In this document: positions 36,285 through 44,524 of the stretch, piece after piece
Numbering within the stretch: the stretch's first letter is position 1
Layout of the letters: each line of letters begins with the position of its first letter
NCBI RefSeq assembly: GCF_018619435.1
Contig: NZ_JAHFZF010000021.1
Location: 1-64,000, forward strand
Direction: 5' to 3'
Length of the DNA: 64,000 nucleotides
Source: Rhodoferax sp. U11-2br
GTDB taxonomy: Bacteria > Pseudomonadota > Gammaproteobacteria > Burkholderiales > Burkholderiaceae_C
Made by a program: the position numbers and the translations under genes
The notes under the pieces: generated by a model
What the model was told of the DNA's origin: nothing
What the model saw: the letters and a program-made list of their open reading frames with translations, nothing else
The model's database searches: none

Positions 36285-36446
36285 CTTGTGGCGGCCAATC
36301 TTGGGGGTGTTGACGAGATGTTGCAACGCAGCGGGCATTGTAGTGCGCTTCCCAAGTCTTATACAAGACCTAGGGTTTTCAGCCTCACCTCACTGACACC
36401 AGCCAGAACACGTCACCCGCTGACCAGACCATCGATTTGATCGGTC

Positions 36447-36493
36447 TAAAATCGTGCTTCAACGGCCCAACCTGCGTTGGGCCGCTTTGTTTT
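36447..36493 (+). promoter_or_regulatory. argD promoter -10 and leader hairpin
   Basis: TAAAAT (36447-36452) is a likely -10. The leader would then begin near 36459 and holds a strong hairpin: CGGCCCAAC (36463-36471) pairs with GTTGGGCCG (36476-36484), followed by CTTTGTTTT. This looks like an intrinsic terminator only 18-27 bases before the argD ATG. It may act as an attenuator or as a 5' stabiliser. Confidence 0.5.
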
Positions 36494-36510
36494 CCCACGG
36501 AGATCAACGC

Positions 36511-37731
36511 ATGAACGCACCCCATCCTTTCATTGAAGCCGCCTCGCCCCACGTGATGAACACCTACGGGCGCCTGCCTATCGCACTGTCACATGGCCAG
36601 GGCTGCCGAGTCTGGGATGTCAATGGCAAGGTCTACCTGGATGCGCTCGGTGGCATTGCGGTCAACACCCTGGGCCACAACCACCCCAAGCTGGTGCCCG
36701 CACTGCAGGACCAGATCGGCAAGATCATCCACAGCTGCAATTACTACCATGTGCCCAACCAGGAAGCGCTGGCCAAAAAACTGGTGGAACTCTCGGGCAT
36801 GAGCAATGTGTTTTTCTGCTCGACCGGGCTGGAAGCCAACGAAGCGGCGCTGAAGCTGGCGCGCAAGTTTGGCCATGACAAGGGCATCGAGCGCCCGGAG
36901 ATTGTGGTGTATGAGAAAGCCTTCCACGGCCGCTCCATCGCCACCCTGAGCGCCACCGGCAACCCCAAGGTCCAGGCCGGATTTGGCCCACTGGTGGAAG
37001 GTTTCATCCGCGTGCCGATCAACAACATCGAGGCCCTGAAAGCAGCCACCGAAGGCAATCCCAATGTGGTAGCGGTGTTTTTTGAAGCAATCCAGGGTGA
37101 AGGTGGCATCAACCCGATGCACCTGGACTACCTGCGCGATCTGCGCACGCTGTGCGACGAGCGCGACTGGCTGATGATGATCGATGAGGTGCAATGTGGC
37201 ATGGGCCGCACCGGCAAATGGTTTGCCCACCAATGGGCTGGCATCGTGCCCGACGTGATGCCACTGGCCAAGGGCCTGGGTTCCGGCGTGCCGGTGGGTG
37301 CGGTGGTGGCTGGCCCCAAGGCCGCCAAGATTTTCCAACCCGGCAACCACGGCACCACCTTTGGCGGCAACCCGCTGGCCATGCGGGCCGGGGTGGAAAC
37401 CATCCACATCATGGAAGAAGACGGTCTGCTGGCCCATGCCGCTGCGGTCGGCGCCCATTTAAAAGCGGGTCTGGAGACCGCGCTGGCGGCCGAACTGGCA
37501 GCAGGCACGGTGAAAGAGATTCGTGGCCAAGGCCTGATGCTGGGCATTGACCTGGCCAAACCCTGCGGTGTGCTGACCCAACGTGCCGCCGATGCGGGCC
37601 TGCTGATCAGCGTGACCGCCGATAGCGTGGTGCGCCTGGTGCCGCCGTTGATCCTGAGCCAAGCCGAGGCCGACGAGATCGTTGCCCGCTTGTGCCCCCT
37701 GATTTCTGCCCTGTTGAAAGAAACCCCATGA
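36511..37731 (+). CDS. argD: Acetylornithine aminotransferase
   Basis: The 406-residue class-III PLP aminotransferase works in arginine synthesis, converting N-acetylglutamate semialdehyde to N-acetylornithine. The PLP pocket features are visible: STGLEANEAALKLAR, FHGRSIATLSATG, IDEVQCGMGRTGKWFAHQ and the Schiff-base Lys in LAKGLGSG. ACGGAGA lies about 6 bases before the ATG at 36511. The gene overlaps argF by ATGA, so they are coupled. A terminator-like hairpin sits in its leader. Confidence 0.95.
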   Translation: MNAPHPFIEAASPHVMNTYGRLPIALSHGQGCRVWDVNGKVYLDALGGIAVNTLGHNHPKLVPALQDQIGKIIHSCNYYHVPNQEALAKKLVELSGMSNVFFCSTGLEANEAALKLARKFGHDKGIERPEIVVYEKAFHGRSIATLSATGNPKVQAGFGPLVEGFIRVPINNIEALKAATEGNPNVVAVFFEAIQGEGGINPMHLDYLRDLRTLCDERDWLMMIDEVQCGMGRTGKWFAHQWAGIVPDVMPLAKGLGSGVPVGAVVAGPKAAKIFQPGNHGTTFGGNPLAMRAGVETIHIMEEDGLLAHAAAVGAHLKAGLETALAAELAAGTVKEIRGQGLMLGIDLAKPCGVLTQRAADAGLLISVTADSVVRLVPPLILSQAEADEIVARLCPLISALLKETP

Positions 37732-38702
37732 ACCCGGTCAACTTCGGTATTCCCAGCACCATCCCCAAAGGCGCACCACCGGTGCGGCATTACCTGCAGT
37801 TCTCTGACCTGCGGGCCGACGAATACGCCTACCTGCTCGAGCGCGCAGCCTTCATCAAGGCCAAGTTCAAGACCTTCACCCGGCACCAGCCGCTGGTGGA
37901 CCGCACACTGGCAATGATTTTCGAAAAAGCCTCGACCCGCACCCGTGTCAGTTTTGAAGCCGGTATGTACCAACTCGGTGGCAGTGTGGTGCACCTGACC
38001 ACCGGCGACAGCCAGCTCGGCCGGGCCGAGCCGATCGAAGACAGCGCGCGTGTCATCAGCCGCATGGCCGACCTGGTGATGATCCGCACCTACGAGCAAA
38101 CCAAGATCGAACGTTTTGCCGAGTATTCCCGCGTGCCGGTCATCAACGGCCTGACCAACGAGTTTCACCCCTGCCAGATCCTGGCCGACATCTTCACCTT
38201 CATTGAGCACCGTGGGCCGATCCAGGGTAAAACCGTGGCCTGGGTCGGTGACGGCAACAACATGGCCAACACCTGGCTACAGGCCGCCACGCTGCTGGAC
38301 TTCAAGGTCAATGTCAGCACGCCCAGCGGTTACGAGGTCAATGAAAAAATTGCCTCTGGCCCTGATGGCATAAGGGCAGGTAGCTATGAAAACTTTAGCA
38401 ATCCACTGGACGCCTGCCGTGGCGCCGATCTGGTCACCACCGATGTCTGGACCAGCATGGGCTATGAGGCCGAGAACGAGGTACGTAAACAGGCGTTTGC
38501 CACCTGGCGTGTCAGCAGCGAGATGATGGCGGTGGCCCAGCCCAACGCCTTGTTCATGCACTGCCTGCCCGCCCACCGCGGTGAAGAGGTCGATGCCGAG
38601 GTGATCGACGGGCCACAAAGTGTGGTCTGGGACGAGGCCGAAAACCGCATGCATGTGCAAAAGGCGCTGATGGAATACCTGCTGCTGGGCCAGCAAGCGT
38701 GA
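37728..38702 (+). CDS. argF: Ornithine carbamoyltransferase
   Basis: The 324-residue enzyme joins ornithine and carbamoyl phosphate to citrulline. The phosphate-binding STRTR (residues 69-73), HPCQILADI and HCLPAHRGEEV are intact. Start and argD stop overlap in ATGA. Residues about 208-223 (SGPDGIRAGSYENFSN) are encoded by a copy of the dispersed repeat, which adds a short surface segment before the DACRGAD loop. Activity is probably kept because all motifs remain. Confidence 0.95.
   Translation: MNPVNFGIPSTIPKGAPPVRHYLQFSDLRADEYAYLLERAAFIKAKFKTFTRHQPLVDRTLAMIFEKASTRTRVSFEAGMYQLGGSVVHLTTGDSQLGRAEPIEDSARVISRMADLVMIRTYEQTKIERFAEYSRVPVINGLTNEFHPCQILADIFTFIEHRGPIQGKTVAWVGDGNNMANTWLQAATLLDFKVNVSTPSGYEVNEKIASGPDGIRAGSYENFSNPLDACRGADLVTTDVWTSMGYEAENEVRKQAFATWRVSSEMMAVAQPNALFMHCLPAHRGEEVDAEVIDGPQSVVWDEAENRMHVQKALMEYLLLGQQA
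38350..38396 (+). repeat. Dispersed repeat copy 3, inside argF
   Basis: TTGCCTCTGGCCCTGATGGC then ATAAGGGCAGGTAGCTATG is a clear copy of the family: CTCTGGCCCT, AAGGGC, TAGCTAT. It lies in frame in argF. Compared with the usual OTC sequence in the family, this region is longer and unlike. Confidence 0.65.
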
Positions 38703-38742
38703 CCGGGCTTGGCTGCCAGATCAGGATGTTGCGAGAATCTGC

Positions 38743-39069
38743 ATGAAAACGCGCCGCCAATACATACCGGTCACCGACATCGAGCCCGGCATGGTGCTGG
38801 GTGAAACCGTCCAGGTGGTGGAACATGGTTTGCTCAGCATGGTGTTGCCGCCTGGGCATCTGCTCACCGCCGACAACCTCAACCAGCTCCATGCCCACCA
38901 CGCCGAATACATCTGTATCGACCAGCCTGATGAACGCAGCGATGAACAAATCGCACTGGACACCGAGCTGGCAGCGCGCCGGGTGCAGGATATTTTCAGA
39001 GACTGCAAGCTGGACGACCCCACCCTGCTGTCGCTGTTTGACCAGGTGATGGCTTACCGTACCGCATGA
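38743..39069 (+). CDS. Small protein coupled to HDOD gene
   Basis: The 108-residue protein starts KTRRQYIPVTDIEPGMVLGE, a strand-turn pattern found at the N-terminus of some HD-GYP and related signalling proteins. It continues with LPPGHLLTADNLNQLHAHHAEYICI. I infer a small regulatory domain, not an enzyme. It overlaps the HDOD gene by 4 bp (ATGA), so the two are coupled and perhaps interact. It follows argF by 40 bp. Confidence 0.65.
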   Translation: MKTRRQYIPVTDIEPGMVLGETVQVVEHGLLSMVLPPGHLLTADNLNQLHAHHAEYICIDQPDERSDEQIALDTELAARRVQDIFRDCKLDDPTLLSLFDQVMAYRTA

Positions 39070-39935
39070 TGGGCCGCCCACCGATCACCCGCGAAACGGT
39101 CATCCAGCACAGTCGGCTGATGCCCAGTTTTCCCGTCGTGGTGCAAGAGATTCTGGCCACGCTGGACAACCCCGACACCAACCTCAACACCCTGGCCCAC
39201 TACATCAACCTGGACCCGGTGATCACGGCCCGGGTGCTGTCGGTGGCCAATGCCGCTGCCTCAGGCAGGCAACGAGACACTGACGTCAACAACATCTTTG
39301 CCGCCACCTCGCTGATTGGTCTGGCCAAGGTGCGCAGCATCACCCTGATCAGCAGCCTGGGTGGTTTCATTCACAAGGCGGCCGCACACACCCTGCCGAC
39401 TGCATTCTGGGAACACAGCGTGGCCATCAGCATCTGTGCCCAGGAACTCACCCGCCATGTGGCCCAGCCGGTCAGTCCAGACGCCGCGCTGATCTCGGGC
39501 ATGTTGCACGACATCGGCCAACTCTGGCTCTTTGCGCTGGATGCCGATACCGCACGTGCTTGCTGGCAACAATCGATCCATTCCAGTTTGGGCATTGAGG
39601 AACTGGAGCGCGAGGCCTTTGGCTTGGACCACGCCACCATCGGTGCCTGGCTGGCTGAGCACTGGAAGCTGCCACCCACCATCGCGCAAGCCATCCAGCA
39701 CCACCACAATCCGGATGCCGCGCTGGACAACCCACTGGTGCCCTTGATCCATGTGGCCGAGGTGCTGGGCAATGCGCTGGACCTGGGCCACCGCGACCAG
39801 AACCGCGTCACCCATATCTCCAGCGCCGCATGTCAGACATTGGAGCTGGTGTGGGATGAGAACATCCGCCCGCTGTTTGGCCAGATCGAGGCCCGCAGCC
39901 GACATGCCAACCAGTTTTTCAGCCAGGCTCGTTGA
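39066..39935 (+). CDS. HDOD domain protein
   Basis: The 289-residue protein has an HDOD domain at about residues 10-215: MPSFPVVVQEILATLDNP, a conserved VLSVANAAASG helix and SGMLHDIGQLWLFAL. HDOD domains resemble HD hydrolases but usually lack metal-dependent activity and act as signalling scaffolds. It overlaps the small gene upstream. The exact signal is unknown. Confidence 0.85.
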   Translation: MMGRPPITRETVIQHSRLMPSFPVVVQEILATLDNPDTNLNTLAHYINLDPVITARVLSVANAAASGRQRDTDVNNIFAATSLIGLAKVRSITLISSLGGFIHKAAAHTLPTAFWEHSVAISICAQELTRHVAQPVSPDAALISGMLHDIGQLWLFALDADTARACWQQSIHSSLGIEELEREAFGLDHATIGAWLAEHWKLPPTIAQAIQHHHNPDAALDNPLVPLIHVAEVLGNALDLGHRDQNRVTHISSAACQTLELVWDENIRPLFGQIEARSRHANQFFSQAR

Positions 39936-39979
39936 TCCGTGCGACACCCCCCTGCTCCAGATGTTTCAGAGACCCTGCC

Positions 39980-40168
39980 ATGAATGACAAAGACAAAAAA
40001 TTCTGGTTACTGGTGCTCAAGCTGGCACTGGGTGCGATTGCTTTGGTCGCATTTTTTGGTGTTGGCCTGTACTACACCGCCAAATACAACAGCTATGCGC
40101 CACCAGACACCCCAGCGGCGCCCGACTGGGGCATTGCCAAAGACTCCCCGATTCGCAACAAACGCTGA
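39980..40168 (+). CDS. Single-helix small membrane protein
   Basis: This encodes 62 residues with a basic start (MNDKDKKF), one membrane helix at about 9-30 and a Pro-rich tail. I know of no function. It lies 44 bp after the HDOD gene on the same strand and convergent with the feo operon. Confidence 0.5.
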   Translation: MNDKDKKFWLLVLKLALGAIALVAFFGVGLYYTAKYNSYAPPDTPAAPDWGIAKDSPIRNKR

Positions 40169-40207
40169 ACAAGCACCGTCCGAGCCGCTGCCACCCATAG
40201 GTGGTGC

Positions 40208-40435
40208 TCAGTGCTTGGGGTGAAAAGACACAGTTCGCTCTTGCGGGGCCTGCGTCGGCGCAGCCGATCCCGGGCACTGGCCACAGCGGCCACAGTCGGA
40301 ACGGCAGCTGGGGGCACGACCCAAAGCGCGGTGCAAACGCCCCAGCCGCTGGCGCAGTGGGTTGGGCAGCACATACCACAGGCAGTACAGCGCCGCCAAG
40401 CCCACCAGCACGACCACCCCCCAGGTCTGGCCCAT
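40208..40435 (-). CDS. FeoB-associated Cys-rich membrane protein
   Basis: The 75-residue protein has one membrane helix (about 5-24) and a Cys cluster, CRSDCGRCGQC, in its second half. Such proteins (DUF6587-like) follow feoB in Burkholderiales and may act in Fe(II) handling in place of FeoC. The ATG lies 1 base after the feoB stop (TGAGATG), so translation is coupled. Confidence 0.75.
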   Translation of the reverse strand: MGQTWGVVVLVGLAALYCLWYVLPNPLRQRLGRLHRALGRAPSCRSDCGRCGQCPGSAAPTQAPQERTVSFHPKH

Positions 40436-40436
40436 C

Positions 40437-42326
40437 TCAGCCCGCCCCCCACATCAGGGCCAACCGGTAGGTAACCCAGCTGGCAAGGTAGGCCAGCGCA
40501 AACAGGTACAGCGTCACCAGCAAGGGGTAACGCCAGGAGTTGGTTTCACGGCGCACCGCCACCAGGGTCGAGATACATTGCGGTGCAAAAATGAACCACA
40601 CCAGCAACGACAAGGCGGTGGCCAGCGACCAACTCTGCGCAATCAGCGGGCTCAGCTGGGCCGCCACATCCTCACCGGTGGCCGACAACGCGTAGACCGT
40701 ACCCAGGGCACCCACCACCACTTCACGCGCCGCCATGCCAGGCACCAGGGCCACCGCAATCTGCCAGTTGAAACCAATAGGTGCCACCAGCACCTCCAAC
40801 CCGTGCCCCAACATGCCGGCAAAGCTGTGGTTGATGGCCGCATCGGTCGCCCCTGCAGGCGCTGCTGGAAAAGTCGCCAAAAACCAGAGCAGGATGGTCA
40901 GCGCCAGGATGATGCCGCCCACTCGTTTGACAAAAATCGCGGCCCGCTCGTACAAGCCATGCGCCAGATTGCGCACATTGGGCAGGCGGTAGGACGGCAG
41001 CTCCATCACCAGCGGCGTCGGTCGTGCCTGGGCCCGCCACAACATGGCCACCGCAGCCACCACCATGGCCGAGACAATGCCACCCACATACAGCCCAAAC
41101 ATCACCAGCCCCTGCAGGTTGAACACGCCCCAGACCGTGCGACTTGGGATGAAGGCACCAATCAGCAAGGCGTAGACCGGCAAGCGGGCCGAGCAGGTCA
41201 TCAGCGGCGCAATCATGATGGTGACCAACCTGTCTCGCCAATGCGTGATGCTGCGCGTGGCCATGATGCCCGGCACCGCACAGGCAAAACTCGACAACAG
41301 TGGAATGAAGGAGCGCCCAGACAAGCCCACCGTGCCCATCACCCGGTCCAGCAAAAATGCGGCCCGTGGCAGGTAACCAGAGTCCTCCAGCACCAGGATG
41401 AAGAAAAACAGGATCAGGATCTGCGGCAAAAACACCAGCACCCCACCCGCCCCGGCCAGCACACCATCCACCAGCAGGCTGCTCAGCGGCCCGTCGGACA
41501 ACAGACCGCGCACCCCATCGGACAGCCCCTCCACCAGCGACTTGATCTGATCCATGGGCCACACGGCCCAGCTGAACACCGCCTGGAACATCAGGAACAG
41601 CGTGGCGGCCAGCACCAGCATGCCCCACAGCGGGTGCAACACCACCGCGTCAATTGCGTCATCGGTGTGCAGGCTGCCTTCCGGCTCCTGCACCGCCAGC
41701 TGGATCACACGGCGCACCTCCTGCTGGGTGGCCATCACCTCGTCCACCTGCGGTGCGTGCCAGGCCATCTGCGGTTTGAGACGCTTTTTCGACTTGGCCA
41801 CATCCACCTTGGCCAGGTAAGTCAGCAGCTCCTGGGCGCCGTCGTGGCGGATGCCAACCGTCTCGATCACCGGCATGGCCAGCTCACGCGCCAGCAATAC
41901 ACGGTCCACCGTGATGCCACTGTGGCGCGCGGCGTCGCTCATGTTCAACGCCAGCACCAGCGGCAAATTCAGCGCACGTGCTTCGAGCACCAGGCGCAAA
42001 TTCAGGCGCAGGTTGGTGGCATCCACCACACACACCACCAGGTCCGGCAGCGGCTCGTTGGGGCGCTGCCCGGTGACGATGTCGCAGGTGATCTGCTCGT
42101 CAGCGCTCAGCGCGTTGAGACTGTAAGCACCGGGCAAATCCAGCACAACTACTTGGCGGCCCGAGGCGGTCTCCAGGTGCCCCTCCTTGCGCTCCACGGT
42201 AACACCGGCGTAGTTGGCCACCTTCTGGCGGCTGCCGGTGAGCAGGTTGAACAAAGCGGTTTTGCCGCAGTTGGGGTTGCCCAGCAGCGCCACGCGCAGC
42301 GGAGGAAGGTGAGTGTGATCCGTCAT
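40437..42326 (-). CDS. feoB: Ferrous iron transporter FeoB
   Basis: The 629-residue Fe(II) transporter has an N-terminal G domain with GNPNCGKTALFN (G1) and DLPGAYSLNALS (G3), a GDI-like helical part, and a membrane region of about 8-9 helices. FACAVPGIMATR lies in the gate region. It is shorter than the enteric FeoB (about 770). It follows feoA by 15 bp and precedes the Cys-rich small gene, the usual Burkholderiales feo operon. I did not see a clear Fur box. Confidence 0.95.
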   Translation of the reverse strand: MTDHTHLPPLRVALLGNPNCGKTALFNLLTGSRQKVANYAGVTVERKEGHLETASGRQVVVLDLPGAYSLNALSADEQITCDIVTGQRPNEPLPDLVVCVVDATNLRLNLRLVLEARALNLPLVLALNMSDAARHSGITVDRVLLARELAMPVIETVGIRHDGAQELLTYLAKVDVAKSKKRLKPQMAWHAPQVDEVMATQQEVRRVIQLAVQEPEGSLHTDDAIDAVVLHPLWGMLVLAATLFLMFQAVFSWAVWPMDQIKSLVEGLSDGVRGLLSDGPLSSLLVDGVLAGAGGVLVFLPQILILFFFILVLEDSGYLPRAAFLLDRVMGTVGLSGRSFIPLLSSFACAVPGIMATRSITHWRDRLVTIMIAPLMTCSARLPVYALLIGAFIPSRTVWGVFNLQGLVMFGLYVGGIVSAMVVAAVAMLWRAQARPTPLVMELPSYRLPNVRNLAHGLYERAAIFVKRVGGIILALTILLWFLATFPAAPAGATDAAINHSFAGMLGHGLEVLVAPIGFNWQIAVALVPGMAAREVVVGALGTVYALSATGEDVAAQLSPLIAQSWSLATALSLLVWFIFAPQCISTLVAVRRETNSWRYPLLVTLYLFALAYLASWVTYRLALMWGAG

Positions 42327-42341
42327 GCAGGGCGATCTGGG

Positions 42342-42626
42342 TCAAAGCGGACGAACCTGAACCAGCGCCGCCTCGTGGCTGCGCAGGGCAAAGGTGGTGT
42401 GACCGACACGCACCGCCAGCGGATCGCGCCCCGGATAACCGTGGGCGATCACCCGCACCACCTCACCAGGCAAAAAGCCGATTTCAAGCAAACGCAGCGC
42501 AATGCCGCGTTCTTCCTCATCGTGGGTGCTGGCCATGCCCACCACCACGGCGCGCGCCTGTCTGGCCAGTTGGTCCAGACCGATGCTCGCTTGCTCGGGT
42601 GGTGTGGGTGGGTGCGGGGAGGTCAT
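42342..42626 (-). CDS. feoA: Ferrous iron transport protein FeoA
   Basis: The 94-residue protein has an SH3-like FeoA domain (about 15-94): RLLEIGFLPGEVVRVIAHG and the final strand ALRSHEAALVQVRPL. It supports FeoB in Fe(II) uptake. The ATG at 42626 starts the operon. An upstream frame is open but lies in the spacer after the monooxygenase gene. Confidence 0.9.
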   Translation of the reverse strand: MTSPHPPTPPEQASIGLDQLARQARAVVVGMASTHDEEERGIALRLLEIGFLPGEVVRVIAHGYPGRDPLAVRVGHTTFALRSHEAALVQVRPL

Positions 42627-42707
42627 GAGAACATGTGAAGCGAGAACTGTGCCGAGTTTAGTCATCTTCAAAACGGCGCCATCGTGCGCCCGGCACACAA
42701 GTGGCCG

Positions 42708-43922
42708 TTAAGCCGGCCCACCCCCATACAACCAGGGCTGATCCAGCAAACGTTGGCCCAGCACACGCATGGCCAGGTCACGGCCCAGGCGCATCGGCCC
42801 GGTCAGGTGGTAAATCTGGCCGTTCTGCAGGGCCCGTGCCTGCACCTTGGCATTGCGCTGCCAGCGCTGGTTGGCGTAATCCTGGATCAATGCCGGTACC
42901 CGGCCCAGCACAGCCTGGTTGCCCTGCTCCGCAGCAAAAACACCCGCAGCTCCCAGCAGCTTGGCCAGTGTGGCCGCGTCTTCAATTGCCATCGCTGCGC
43001 CCTGTGCGAGGTACGGCACCATCGGGTGGGCGGCATCCCCCAGCAGAGCCACCCGACCCAGCGCATGTTCGTGTGCACCGCGCATCGGCAGGCGGATGCT
43101 CAGCGGCCACAGCCGCCAGGCCTCGATGGCATGGATCAGGTCACGCAAGGGGGCGCAACTGCCCGCCACCACCCGCTGCAAATCGGCCGCATTGGCGCTG
43201 TGGTCCCAGCTGGAGATGTCCCCCTGGACCTGGCCGTGCACGATACCCACCACGTTCATCCAGTCCCCCCCGCGCACCGGGTACTGCACCACATGCATAC
43301 GCGGCCCGAACCAGGCGGTGACCTGCTGGGTTTGCAGATGTTTGGGCAAGTCACTTTGCTTGACCATGGTGCGGTAGGCCAGATGCCCGGTGGGCTGGGG
43401 CTTGCCGTCGTGTAACAGTTGCTGGCGCAGGTTGCTCCAGGCGCCATCGGCGGCCACCAACACATCAGCCTGCGGCTGCTGGCCGTCTTGCAATTGCGCG
43501 GTGACATGGGCCTTGGTCTGCGCCACGCTGGTGACCGCGTTGGCCAGATGCAGCGCCACATCACCCCGCTGCTGGAGCACCCGCACCAGCAAAGCATGCA
43601 AATCTGCCCGGTGGATGGTGATGTACGGTGCGCCATAACGCCGAACCATGTCCGCGCCCAACGTCAGTTCACCCAGTACTGTGCCCGAAGTGGCGCTGCG
43701 AAATTGCAAGCGGTGTGGAAACGCGGCCAAACCGGTCAGGTCATCTTTCAAACCCCAGCCGTGCAACACCCGCACCGCATTAGGGCCGAGCTGGATGCCC
43801 GCGCCAAACTCGGAAAACTCGGCAGCACGCTCATACAAAGACACTTTGGCCCCCGCCTGGGCACAGGCCAGCGCCGCAGACAAACCACCAATCCCCCCAC
43901 CCGCAATAAGGACCTCAGCCAT
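42708..43922 (-). CDS. FAD-dependent aromatic monooxygenase
   Basis: The 404-residue protein is a class-A flavin hydroxylase like salicylate or 3-hydroxybenzoate hydroxylases. The FAD site is GGGIGGLSAALACAQAG (about 6-22). The LVAADGAWSNLR motif serves NAD(P)H and FAD contact, and VALLGDAAHPMVPYLAQGAAMAIEDA binds the ribityl chain. The substrate is not clear. The start at 43922 gives the short family-like N-terminus; earlier in-frame codons are unlike. It lies 81 bp upstream of feoA on the same strand. Confidence 0.85.
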   Translation of the reverse strand: MAEVLIAGGGIGGLSAALACAQAGAKVSLYERAAEFSEFGAGIQLGPNAVRVLHGWGLKDDLTGLAAFPHRLQFRSATSGTVLGELTLGADMVRRYGAPYITIHRADLHALLVRVLQQRGDVALHLANAVTSVAQTKAHVTAQLQDGQQPQADVLVAADGAWSNLRQQLLHDGKPQPTGHLAYRTMVKQSDLPKHLQTQQVTAWFGPRMHVVQYPVRGGDWMNVVGIVHGQVQGDISSWDHSANAADLQRVVAGSCAPLRDLIHAIEAWRLWPLSIRLPMRGAHEHALGRVALLGDAAHPMVPYLAQGAAMAIEDAATLAKLLGAAGVFAAEQGNQAVLGRVPALIQDYANQRWQRNAKVQARALQNGQIYHLTGPMRLGRDLAMRVLGQRLLDQPWLYGGGPA

Positions 43923-44035
43923 GACAACTCTTTCGTCGACCAACCATTGATCGTGGCGATTGTCGGCAAAGTCAGACCTCACTTATCAACCAGAGCACTT
44001 ATTTTTTTGTAGCTTGGCGGGCGTACACTTTGCCC

Positions 44036-44482
44036 ATGGACGAAACACGACAACGCATTCAGCTGGTTCGACTTTTGTATGTGAGTCGGGCTGTGGGACC
44101 ACAAACAACGGCGGTAACGGACTCGATCCTGTCGGTCGCACAAAGTGCCAACCGACAGCGCGGTATCACCGGCGTTTTGTGCCAGGGCCAAGGCCTGTAC
44201 CTGCAGGTGCTCGAAGGTGAGCGGGGTGTCATCAACGCCCTCTACAACCGCATCACGCAGGACCGGCGCCATCAGGATGTGCAGTTGTTATTGCTCGAAG
44301 AAATCAGCCAGCGTCGTTATGCCGACTGGGCCATGGCCCATGTGCTGTTGGCGGAAGACGACCCGATGGTCCAGCTCAACCACCCTGAATTCGACCCCTA
44401 CTCGGCACCTGGCGCATCGGTGCTGAAGATGGTGGCCGACCTGGTGGCCAGCGGTCAGCGCATTCGCAAGACCTCGGTCTGA
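44036..44482 (+). CDS. BLUF-domain blue-light sensor
   Basis: The 148-residue protein is a short BLUF photoreceptor. The flavin-contact residues are present: Tyr15 (LLYVS), Asn39, Gln57 (YLQVLEG) and a Trp98-x-Met100 pair (WAMA). GITGVL follows the Asn as usual. Short BLUF proteins act through protein partners rather than a linked enzyme domain. The C-terminal 35 residues form the usual helical cap. The partner is not evident; the cyclic-di-GMP genes are far away. Confidence 0.9.
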   Translation: MDETRQRIQLVRLLYVSRAVGPQTTAVTDSILSVAQSANRQRGITGVLCQGQGLYLQVLEGERGVINALYNRITQDRRHQDVQLLLLEEISQRRYADWAMAHVLLAEDDPMVQLNHPEFDPYSAPGASVLKMVADLVASGQRIRKTSV

Positions 44483-44524
44483 GCTTGTTTCACACTGGTG
44501 CGGGCAACAGTCGCCCCACCTGAG

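Noticed and set aside
40448..42638. Very long plus-strand frame opposite feoB and feoA
   Set aside because: The product is a His/Gln/Arg-rich shadow of feoB/feoA with no domain; it reflects codon bias on the other strand.
42627..42707. Fur box before feoA
   Set aside because: No sequence close to the GATAATGATAATCATTATC consensus was visible.
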